Assembly: GCA_030620095.1 (NCBI GenBank)
Contig: JAUTXW010005178.1
Coordinates: 1,054,001-1,118,000, forward strand
DNA length: 64,000 nt
Source: Kuschelorhynchus macadamiae
Taxonomy: Eukaryota > Arthropoda > Insecta > Coleoptera > Curculionidae
Reading direction: 5' to 3'
The notes under the pieces: model-generated
Databases searched by the model: none
What the model was told of the DNA's origin: nothing
Seen by the model: the letters and a program-made list of their open reading frames with translations, nothing else
Translations under genes and position numbers: made by a program
In this document: in pieces, positions 55,159 through 64,000 of the stretch
Layout: every line of letters starts with the position of its first letter
Position numbering within the stretch: position 1 is the stretch's first letter

Positions 55159-56839
55159 GCTTTCATTTATATTTTGACACCTAGTAGGATATACAAAAAA
55201 AATTTACAAACAGTGTAGGATTTTTTTTATTATTTTCCAATAATATCAAAAACTTCTAAAAATGGTTAAAAAGGAAAACCGTTTATAAATATACCAGGTT
55301 TGATAGCTTTATCTTTAAAGACAATCGAGAAAATTGACAAAATCATGTTTTCCAATCGATTCCACAATTAGAAGATAAGAAATATTTTTTCTTCTAACGC
55401 ATTGCTTCTTACGGCAGGCTTTTAGTCAATTTTCTCAGGTATCTGTAAAGAAAAATGTATTACTCCTGGTATGTTTATAATCGGTATGAAAAGACCATTT
55501 AATTAAATAATCATATACAGGGTATCCAATTTAAAAAGTATAGTTTATATAATTTCTATATTTTTCAATAATTTTTAGAAATTTTTGATATTCTTAAAAG
55601 ATTGAAAAATTGAGAAAGAAGAAAAATGCTTTAACTTTTGTATTTAAAGTTTTTTTTATCTCCTATATACAGTTAAAGCCGTACTGTGTGTCAAAATATA
55701 CATATCTCATAGCTTGCTTGAAGTCCAAGCTCCTTTAATAAAAACAGATTATCAAAGAAAATTAGAAATTTAGCAAATTACGTTGTTTGCTAAGGAAAAA
55801 CACTTTTTTGAGACGATGAAAAATTTCAACAACGAAAAGAAAACATTTTCAGTTTGCTTATTGTGCTCGAACAAAACCCCCTAGTTTTGGAAAATTGGAT
55901 TCTTCATAATAAACTGTACACAATGGCGTCACAAGTCTATTAATGAATTGCGGTTTGCGATTAACAAGCTAAGACATTAGGTATCTCTCACTTTTTATCT
56001 GAAATACTAATAGTATGTTAGTGTTTTCTATATTTAGTTTGAAGTAAAAATGTATCCATTAGTGTCTCAGTATGTTGCAAAGTAACACGGCGCTACGGTA
56101 TAGTAGGGAGTGTTTTATATAGAAGAGAATTTGAATCTGCTTTTATAGCACCCTGTAAATAGAAATGTACTATTCTTAACCTTCACGCACGTTTTAGGAT
56201 CACTTGAGGAATAAAATACTTAAGTTTGGTATTTTTTTATTGAAGAAATATACACAAAAAAAGAAGTATTTTTCAACTTTACTCTTACACTTTTTAAAAT
56301 CGTAGAGATTTGGCACTCCTGTATCTCCTCAAAAATAGTTCCAAGACTTTTCTTAGTACCCTAATTCCCAATCACCTAAAAACTTGAAACTTACATTCAT
56401 TGACGCGTTGAGCTGATAACGGTATTTTCATTCCGTACACAATGGTGAATGCACTCCACTAAGTGCCATTCCTAAAATCATTTTAGTGTTAGACGAATCA
56501 AGCAAGGTCTGGAAATTCTTTAGAGTGATACAACAATATGCCGTTCTCCTTAAAAAAATACGTGGAATTTAAATGATCCAGTACACAATAATAATAATAA
56601 ATACAATAAGCCATTGATGACATGATTAGGGAGTCGCACAGCCTGAACTTTATATTTGTTACAAGAATATCTTTACTAAGATATAAAGATGTAAGTTAAC
56701 AATATGATTTGTGAACGTGTGATCAAATGTTAGCTGAGTATCCAGATACAGACCTTAAAAATCAGGATTGTTTGATAGTTCCTCTCTTTTAGGTGAAAAT
56801 AGCAGCATAAGAGTTTTGTTTTCACTTCAACAAATTATG
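55159..56839. other. Noncoding stretch with an inverted repeat
   Basis: An inverted pair lies at 55278-55341 and 55424-55485 (ATACCAGG versus CCTGGTAT; GAGAAAATTGAC versus GTCAATTTTCTC). A related ATAAATATACCA phrase recurs at 62138-62150 and, inverted, at 62540-62552, so it is a dispersed family. The remainder holds nothing I recognise. Confidence 0.45.
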
Positions 56840-57646
56840 TACAGTAGAGATATAAGCGATAGTATTGAAATCCTCATTTTATTTTCCAGTTGATTTCCTT
56901 ATATTGTTTTTAATAAAATATAAATAGATTTGGGTATCATCAGCATATTTATTTACAGAAAAGAAGTTAACAAAAGCAGAAATATCAAAAGTCTAGACCA
57001 AGAAAAAATGCTGCCTTGCGGGACACCATGAGTAACTGAAATAAAATTAGAAACATTTTCATCGATAAACACCGTTTATGTTTTATGTTATTTATGTTTG
57101 CGATTAGAAATGTAACTTTTAAAAAACTTAGTAGCGTTGTTTTCAAGGCCGATATGTTTTAATTTTCTATATAATACTAAACAAGTATTAAGCCCATCAT
57201 CGTTTGCCTTAAATGTCATCAGTGACCTTACATGAATTCGTCATTATTATGTGATTCGCACGAAATCCAGACTGTATGGAGGGTAATATTTTAAAATTTA
57301 TTAAATACTCGTTGAGTTGCTGGTAAATTTACTTTTATGAAACTTTTGGAAGCAGTGGGGAGAATTCTTATAGGTCTAAAATGAGAAATATCACTTGGAT
57401 TATGATTTTTTTTGTATATGGATATATGCACAATATAATATTAGGAAATTTCCACTGAGAAGGAAATTTTAAACTAGTTAGGCACTTATTAAGAATACAT
57501 GTAAATACATGAATCAAGAGAGGAAAAAGAAAAGATAAGATTTTTAAACTTACGTTGTCTGAACCAGCCGAACCTGTTTTAATGTTTTGAAATGTTTTTA
57601 AAACAGTAGCCGAGTTCATGAAAAGTAAATTTAGTAAACCCTCCAT
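56840..57646 (-). pseudogene. LINE reverse transcriptase fragment (jockey/CR1 group)
   Basis: Reading right to left on the minus strand: KTFQNIKTGSAGSDNVSLKIL, then FPSQWKFPN, then SDISHFRPIRILP (57355-57395), SGFRANH-like residues near 57260, GVPQGS at 57010-57027 and KYADDTQI at 56932-56953. The order is that of the fingers-palm region of a LINE RT. Several stops and frameshifts intervene, and the endonuclease and 3' end are missing. It is similar in type to the intact ORF2 at 5103-8027 but too decayed to call the same family. Confidence 0.75.
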
Positions 57647-57819
57647 GTTGACTATTACAAAATTATGAAAATTACCTCCGTTCTGAGTAGTGGGTCAGTT
57701 AAGTTCCCCCAACAGTCTAGGTTTTAAAATAATTCTTACGTCGTTTTTGCACACCATATTAAAATGTTTACACAGCAACTTCCGGGAGACTATGAACAAA
57801 GTTAAGTGTGTAAGGCTAA

Positions 57820-58270
57820 CTTAACCCTAGCCCCCCACCCAAACTTTTTAATGCGATTCGAAAGTACGATTTTTGCACACTTGCCCAGAGCGAGATATTC
57901 TACTTTGTAAAAATAAAGTAGCCCCCCCACTTAAGCCTTTCTGATGCTATCCGAAAGTATGATTTTGCACACCTATTACCAATTTTTGCACACTTGTCTA
58001 GAGAGGGATATTCCACTTTGTAAAAATAAAATTAGCCCCTCCCACACAATTTTTTAATGTTTTTTTATGCGATTCGAAAGTACTATTTTTGCACACTTAT
58101 TGCCGATTTCTCCTCACTTGTCCAGGGTGGGATATTTTAGTTTGTAAAAATAAAGTTAGCCCCTCCACTTAACTTTTTACACACTTGTCCAAAGCGAGAT
58201 ATTCCACTTTGAAAAAGTAATGTTAGCCCTCCTAACTCAACTTTTGAACATTTCCTTAATGCGATTCGAT
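57820..58270. repeat. Degenerate minisatellite, about four units
   Basis: Units of 95-195 bp contain GCGATTCGAAAGTA, TTTTTGCACACTTG, GAGATATTCCACTTTG and TAAAAATAAAGTTAGCCCC in order. The starts are near 57853, 57946, 58068 and 58260. The units vary in length by internal loss. Noncoding. Confidence 0.65.
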
Positions 58271-59440
58271 AGAGAATTGGAGTGAGGTGGGTGGGACAGA
58301 GGTTAGCGCAAAAGGGTCTTTTAGTCCTAGTTGCTGGGCTTGGCCACCCATTCTTACTACTACATAGACATAGACATAGATGGGGAGCCCGACAAGGGCA
58401 GCACTTAGGCTCACTGGGGCCCATTGTGCTATCTCCCCAAGTAGCCGTATCCTTTTTAGAAACGAAAGGACCCTTTCAGGTCGTGCACGTCCCACAAGCT
58501 CGGGTTCCACATAGGTGTCACCCAAGCAAACTAGTCTGGCGTTGACTAAAGCATCACATCGACAGACTAGATACTCGGTAGTTTCATCTACCTCAGCACA
58601 AAACCTGCAGTATGGATCGTTATCGAGTCCAATTTTATGTAATATTTCACCAGCCAGTGTCCAGTTAAGGCCCCGGTAATGGTTCTAAGTTGGACTCTGT
58701 TTAGTCTATTAGACTTCGAGCGGCTATAAGGGCCTGATATGAAGACCTGTCTGAGTCCTACTAGCTCGTGCCATTCAGCACAGAATTCCTCGACAGTGTG
58801 ATTCTTAATCCTAGCCTTGACAGCTGAAGAAGTAATTCCAAGAGCAGGTTCCGGACCAGTAAAAGCAGTGTTGCCAGGCACCCAAATGACCTATTGGACT
58901 CACACAGCTTCTCTAGGGCTCTCCTGCATTCAAGTGTTAGCAGCGAATTGAGCCTGTTCGAGCACATAGCCTTAATCGCGGCTTGACTATCACAGCATAT
59001 ATAGATATGCTTGTCGTGATATCCTCTGGAAAGGTTTTCCTGTACGCAATCCAAGATTGCTGTAATCTCAGCCTGATATACAGTCGTATACTGTCCAAGA
59101 GCAAGACTAATTCTTGCCCTAGGTCTCTCCCCATAGATTCCCACCCCAGATTCCTCCTTCATTAGAGAGCCGTCTGTAAATCACACAAGGCCCTCGTGTT
59201 TGAGGAAGGACGTGGAGGAATCCCTCCATTGTTCTCTCTCAGGAACTATTACACAAAACCTTTTAGAGGCAATTGAGGCCGGAATAATGGCATCTCTCCT
59301 GGCTAGGACAGGGTCTGATCTGATCAGTTCAGTCTGGACTCGCGTATGCCCAAAATTCCAGTCTCTGCACTGATTGACTAGTTGGAATATTATTCAAAAA
59401 ATAATTATTAAACTCGTCTGGGCTAGCCAGGCCAGTGTTG
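58250..59440 (-). pseudogene. LINE 3' half with RNase H domain (R1/jockey-like)
   Basis: On the minus strand an RNase H domain is visible. FTDGSL at 59166-59183 holds the first catalytic Asp, TVYQAEITAI the Glu, and CDSQAAIKA at about 58972-58998 the second Asp. A frameshift near 58880 is followed by a C-terminal tail: CAEWHELVGLRQVFISGPYS, LRTITGALTGHW and, near 58500, LGDTYVEPELV with VLSFLKRIRLLGE. This tail (GLRQ, LTGHW, closing L.FLKRI) is what I know from arthropod LINEs with RNase H. The reverse transcriptase is absent upstream. The fragment is 5'-truncated and broken. The intact LINE at 4547-9737 has no RNase H, so this is a different lineage. Confidence 0.75.
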
Positions 59441-59625
59441 GCTGTTTCTGAAGCACTATTTATATTTAAATATCGTAAAATTTTCCAAAATTCTTTCGGG
59501 TTAGTTCTGAACGACGAACAGCGGTGTTTACAAAATTTCGCAAATTCATATACTCCACCCAGTTTTTGCCTCCGTTTTGTTTTGTCGGAACATTATGAGC
59601 TCTCTGTCCCTCAGCAGCATTAATT
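59441..59625 (-). pseudogene. Small LINE linker fragment
   Basis: The minus strand reads WVEYMNLRNFVNTAVRRSEL then NFGKFYDI, like the LRN.VN..VRRSK block between endonuclease and RT in jockey/CR1 elements. It is about 60 codons long, with stops. It lies directly upstream of the RNase H fragment but may be from a separate insertion. Confidence 0.4.
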
Positions 59626-59689
59626 TTAAATTTTCAGTCACGGTTCAGGGGCTTTTGAGATTCTAACAACAAAATTTGAATTGAATAAG

Positions 59690-60740
59690 GTTTTTTTCGT
59701 TAATTTTTTAAATATTTTATTTGGTCACCATTTTGTTTCGCCATCTTGAAGTCGTACCACAGTCTTACCAGTTTATCTATATGTCACACTTAATGCTTGC
59801 ACAAAATTTGAAATTATTCTAATAAGTAGTTTTTTGAGGCTGTTTTTTTAAACATTTCATTAGCCTGCCATTTGTTTTACTGTCCTGGATTCGTACTAAA
59901 ATGTTACCAGTTCACCTCTATGTAACACTTGATATATGTGCAAAATTTGAGGTATAACTAATTTTTTAATAATAATTTTTTTAATACTTCACTTGGCTGC
60001 TATTTTGTATGGCCATATTGGATTTTTACCAAAATATTGTCAGGTCATCCCCATATAACCCTTAATTTTTGACAGGAATTTGAAGTCAATCGGGTAAGTA
60101 GTATTTTAGCTATGCCAAGCACTGACAAACCGACAAAATTGAGAAAACATATTTTTGGCATCTAACTAACACGCTGAAATGTGAAGATATGTAAAATCGG
60201 GGGGGGGGGGGGTATTTTTTTACGATTACAGACAATTTATTTAGCCGCCATTTTGTTCCGCTTTTTTGAATTCCTACCACAATATTACCAGTTCATCTCT
60301 ATACAACAATTAGTTTTCGCACAAAATTTGAATCTTTTTAAGGTCGAATTTGTAAACATTTTCTTAAACTGCCATCTAGGATTCGCACCAAAATTTTACC
60401 AGTTTGATTTTTGTGGTCAGTTTGTAAATAAAGTGAATTGGGGAAATAGATTTTAGTAATATTTTTTGAACAATGCAATAAGCCGCCATTTTGTTTGGCC
60501 ATATTGGATGTTTACCCAAATATTACCATATCGTCCCCTTGTGACCCTTAATTTTTGATCAAGATTGAAGTCAATCGGGTAAGTAGTTTTTTAGCTATCC
60601 CGTGAACAGACAGACAGACCGACGAGTTTGACAAAACATGTTTTTCGGCATCTAGGAACCTTAAAACGTAAACATCTGAAAAAATATTGGAAGGCGATTT
60701 TTCACGATTACAATACTTCGCTTTTACGAGGGAAATAAAA
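59690..60740 (+). repeat. Repeat family A, copy 2
   Basis: Five imperfect units start near 59718, 59868, 59990, 60243 and 60483, each with a GCC(G/A)CCATTTTGTT-like block, a CCATATTGGAT or CCATCTTGAAG block, and a TTACCA block. A GACAGACAGACCGACGA run (60610) and the CACGATTACAATACTTCG/ACGAGGGAAATAAAA end (60703-60740) close the copy. A 12-base G run interrupts it at 60199. Its right part, with the following 250 bp, is inverted at 63221-63652. Confidence 0.75.
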
Positions 60741-60995
60741 TATTGGGTATTTGATTTGAGGTAAATCGAGTCGTTGGCTTATTAACAATGTATAAACACT
60801 AACAACTGCATTTTTTGGCAGTTAAAAATTAAAGCCAACGACTGGATTTATCACAAAATTTAAGAAACTGAATTTATAGATATTTATTTATAAAACATAA
60901 AAATTATTTGTATGTACTAAGCAGTTTCACATTCATTTATAGCACACTCGAAACTTCTAAAAATGGAAGCCAATGAAGTTACTGCTATAGAAGTA
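60480..60995 (+). repeat. Inverted duplicate, left member
   Basis: This stretch matches the reverse complement of 63221-63652 at about 95% over most of its length, with a block near 60741-60780 replaced. Shared landmarks are TGCATTTTTTGGCAGTTA, AAGCCAACGACTGGATTTAT and CACTCGAAACTTCTAAAAAT. Confidence 0.8.
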
Positions 60996-63008
60996 TGTGT
61001 TTATGTTTAATAACAAATGACAATTATTGAAAAAAGTCATACATTTACTATATTTAACTATCAAATAAAAACTTGTCTAATAATTTTGTCTTAAATTATT
61101 CCCATTTAGCAGTAGGAGCTTGCTGCTTGATACACTATTGTGTACATTAACTGAAGCATACAAAGACATACGTTTTACAACCCTCTTCGCTACGGGGAAC
61201 AAAATGCGAAATAAGGGTGAAAGACGACGTTCGAATTCAACGACGCGAATTAAAAATGAAATCTCACCCCGCGGGGGTGGTTTATGCTACATTACTCTCG
61301 GGTCAGGCAGTACATTTTGGTCCAAATCGCAAAAATTCGCAGATTTGCCCAATTTACGAGATTTGGGAGCAAAGGAACGCAGTGGAGCGTAGGTCTCTGA
61401 TAATATTAAGGGTCGGGAAACTTCTTTGTGCTTTTAATTTTATGATGAGAATTAGTTCGCTATATCGACTTGTTGGTTGGACCTTTCAAACAAAGCATAA
61501 CATTGGAGGCTATTATAATACGAAAGCTTTCACGTCCGGAATCAATTAAGAAATCATAGTTCTTGTATTTAGAGCGCATCAGATTGGAATTACTTTCCGA
61601 AGCCTGCTATTGCATGATCCCTGAAGATGGCTCTTCCAATCGCAGATAAAACTTCGGAATGGAATTTCTATTTGATGCGGTCTAAAACAAAATACAATTA
61701 GAGTTTATTAACTCATTCTAGCAAAACTTTAAGGATTTAGTAAAATCTTAATATTTTTTCATTGTAATAACACGAAATCTTTTAAATAATTATATCAGCC
61801 TAAATAAACATCAGATTTTACGATTTTACGTCAATGTCTTTTTGAGAAATTATGAAAAACTTAATCCAGAATTTTGCACCATTTTCAGCAAACTTGATAT
61901 TATATATGAATAGTATAATATATTATGTTGTGACTATGATTTTTGCACCCCGTGATTAATGTTCAGATTTTTATAGGTATAAAAATATTAAATACAAAAG
62001 TTTCTTCAAATCGATCAGTTTTATTTGGTGCAATATGCAGATATACGAGTTTCATTTTTATAGAACCTTCATGAACTTGCTTCCTAAATGTAACATCCTG
62101 TATATGTTTATGAAATGGGTATTTTCTTGTCCATTATAAATATACCAGAAATTTGACAAAACCTCTTAAAGGCAAACAATATACAAGAAACGTTTGTATT
62201 TAACTTTTTTTATAACTTAGATTGTACATTTTTTTATTATAATTTGTTGATTATCTGGGAGTTTCGGTTTTCTTAAATCAACAACAACTTTGGTTTCTTA
62301 TATGTAACATCTTATGTATTATATGTCTGCTATCAAATAGACCCCTTCTTGGGGATTATAAATATGCTAAGTTTAAACCTTACACACGACAAATTAAAAA
62401 AAAAACCTTGCTATAAGAAACAACGTATTCCCATTACCTCGACTATTTAATAAAACGTTCTCCTCCTCTCTCTAACACATTGTCTTTGCGGGATTTTTGA
62501 CAAATTTCTCGGATCTTTCAATATCACGCTATTAAACCTGGTATATTTATAATCAGCAAGAAAAGAACCATTTGATGGACATATAATATACAGCGTGTAT
62601 ATATTTAAGAAACCAAAGTTAATGTTGGTTTCAGAAAAAGGAACCACTGCGTATATCTTCAAACTACACTTAAAAAATTACATTCCAAAGTAGGGTTGCC
62701 AGGTGCCCCGCTTTAGACGTGATTGCCACGCTTTTTTACTAACTGCCACGCCAAAGTTTCCAAATGCCCCGCATTCCAACAACAGACAAAGCTTAAAGCA
62801 TTCCTGTGTTGTATATGTCATACTAATAGTGTACTCTCCAAGAATCAATAATCACCAGCAAGAAGAAATCCATCCTGAGTACTTCTAAAAAAGTGTTTAG
62901 GAGATGACTTAGAGCTTAGAGTCAGACCCACCCCTAAACATACGCCGAATGCACTAGCAAATTGTTCTAGATCAAGAACAGAAGCCATTAAACAAAGCAA
63001 AGCAACAA
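60996..63008. other. Spacer between the inverted duplicates, noncoding
   Basis: I found no supported gene. The 61130-61500 part is less A+T-rich and has overlapping frames of 90 and 110 codons without any family signal. TTTCCGAAG at 61589 and CTTCGGAAT at 61654 can pair around CTGAAGATGGCTCTTCC. An inverted ATAAATATACCA family pair lies at 62138-62552. Short TGCCACGC/TGCCCCGC variants occur at 62710-62775. Confidence 0.4.
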
Positions 63009-63039
63009 CCTTAGACAAGGAAAGAGAACTTGTCTAAGG
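63009..63039. repeat. Perfect 11-bp hairpin
   Basis: CCTTAGACAAG and CTTGTCTAAGG are perfect inverse partners around a 9-nt GAAAGAGAA loop. GCAACAACC partly overlaps or directly follows on both sides (63002-63010 and 63039-63047). Confidence 0.8.
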
Positions 63040-63081
63040 CAACAACCAACAACTGTAAGTCAAACTGTTGTACCTTGGCGT

Positions 63082-63151
63082 AATTCCGGTATATTATTTA
63101 TTTTTTTAGTATTTCGACTACCGTTAAACGTGTTTTTCGCATATTTTTCAC

Positions 63152-63225
<74 letters not shown>
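63082..63225 (+). repeat. (TA)n-ending repeat unit, copy 1
   Basis: A 75-bp segment (ATTCCG, TATATTATTTATTTTTTTAG, TATTTCGACTACCGTTAAAC, GTGTTTTTCGCAT) leads into a long TA tract (63157-63225). The same unit, with its own TA tract, is repeated at 63648-63780. Confidence 0.8.
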
Positions 63226-63228
<3 letters not shown>

Positions 63229-63652
63229 CTTCCATTTTTAGAAGTTTCGAGTGTGCTATAAATGAAGGTGAAACTGCTTAGTACATACAAATAATTTTTA
63301 TGTTTTATAAATAAATATCTGTATATATGATAAATCCAGTCGTTGGCTTTAATAACTGCCAAAAAATGCAGTTGTTAGTGTTTATACATTGTTAATAATA
63401 TATACCTATATAATATATATTTTATAAAAGCGAAGTATTGTAATCGTGAAAAATCGCCTTCCAATATTTTTTCAGATGTTTACGTTTTAAGGTTCCTAGA
63501 TGCCGAAAAACATGTTTTGTCAAACTCGTCGGTCTGTCTGTCTGTTCACGGGATAGCTAAAAAACTACTTACCCGATTGACTTCAATCTTGATCAAAAAT
63601 TAAGGGTCACATGGGGACGATATGGTAATATTTGGGTAAACATCCAATTCCG
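63221..63652 (-). repeat. Inverted duplicate, right member (with family A end)
   Basis: Reverse-complement copy of 60480-60995, lying exactly between the two (TA)n-ending units. The family A portion runs from 63425 to 63650. Confidence 0.8.
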
Positions 63653-63713
63653 TATATTATTTATTTTTTTAGTATTTCGACTACCGTTAAACGTGTTTTT
63701 CGCATTTTTTCAC

Positions 63714-63780
<67 letters not shown>
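63648..63780 (+). repeat. (TA)n-ending repeat unit, copy 2
   Basis: Nearly identical to 63082-63225 in its unique part. Its TA tract (63719-63780) has one TG interruption. Confidence 0.8.
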
Positions 63781-64000
63781 AATCTTGCGTTGAGTCGAAT
63801 TCAGATGAGTTATCTGATGAAAATTACTAGTAAACCAAAGAGAAAAAAAACGAAAGGGTAACTGTGATAGGTACTTACTTATATATACTTTAAAAATGAC
63901 TAATTTGGGACCTTATAATCGTTCTTCTTTTAAGGTTTAAAAAGAAAAGGAACAAATAATCATTGCAGCGATGTATTACATGTTATTCGAATTTTTCAGT
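63781..64000. other. Noncoding end of window
   Basis: I see nothing recognisable in the last 220 bases. Confidence 0.5.

Noticed and set aside
57820..58270. CRISPR-like array
   Set aside because: Units are long, degenerate and without regular spacers, and the genome is eukaryotic. It is a minisatellite.
61120..61549. Two overlapping 90- and 110-codon frames in a less A+T-rich patch
   Set aside because: There is no family signal and no codon pattern favouring either frame. A host exon cannot be excluded but cannot be supported.

Overview
The window looks like a transposon-dense stretch of an arthropod, most likely insect, nuclear genome. The grounds are: very high A+T content, many (TA)n microsatellites, a gypsy-type LTR element with an env gene and a tRNA-Ser-type primer site (typical of insect errantiviruses), several LINE clades, Tc1/mariner, pogo and THAP-type DNA transposons, and short introns of 54-59 bp. 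I found no host gene, tRNA, rRNA or CRISPR array that I could support. Nearly every coding signal belongs to a mobile element.

Region 1-3.6 kb holds a decayed Tc1-like transposase between long degenerate inverted repeats, with a small MITE-like inverted repeat inside. Region 3.7-12.3 kb is a TIR DNA transposon, set in (TA)n, with matching 35-bp ends, many subterminal AAAACCTCGTAAGT repeats and a five-exon minus-strand gene. I can place that gene by conserved motifs but not in a named superfamily. A 5.2-kb LINE with two open ORFs sits inside its last exon. A 8.25-kb errantivirus-like LTR element (12.4-20.65 kb) then landed in the adjoining (TA)n tract. Its gag and env are open, but pol carries one stop and one frameshift. 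Its env is explained by a spliced leader exon. An RTE-like LINE relic follows (20.7-23.6 kb).

Region 23.6-36.4 kb carries a mariner relic, a 1.75-kb foldback element with a transposase C-terminus stranded at its centre, a pogo/Tigger relic with a lost catalytic Asp, and a tRNA-like SINE head. Region 36.4-39.2 kb is a tandem triplication of a 0.8-1.0 kb noncoding unit. Region 41.9-46.9 kb has a repeat family built on GCCGCCATTTTGTTCC, an AAATC-rich array, an old direct duplication and a second foldback copy.

The most striking structure is a near-perfect 5.75-kb palindrome (47.25-53.0 kb; arms about 2.87 kb, 9-bp spacer). Each arm carries the relics of a multi-gene THAP-type transposon: a THAP transposase, a second gene start, and a basic protein. 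A 7-bp stem with a 9-nt loop at the element tip, still visible at the left end (46965-46987), is identical to the palindrome centre. This suggests that the palindrome arose by fold-back priming. The last 11 kb contains LINE relics (RT fragment, RNase H fragment), a minisatellite, and an inverted pair of repeat copies next to (TA)n tracts.
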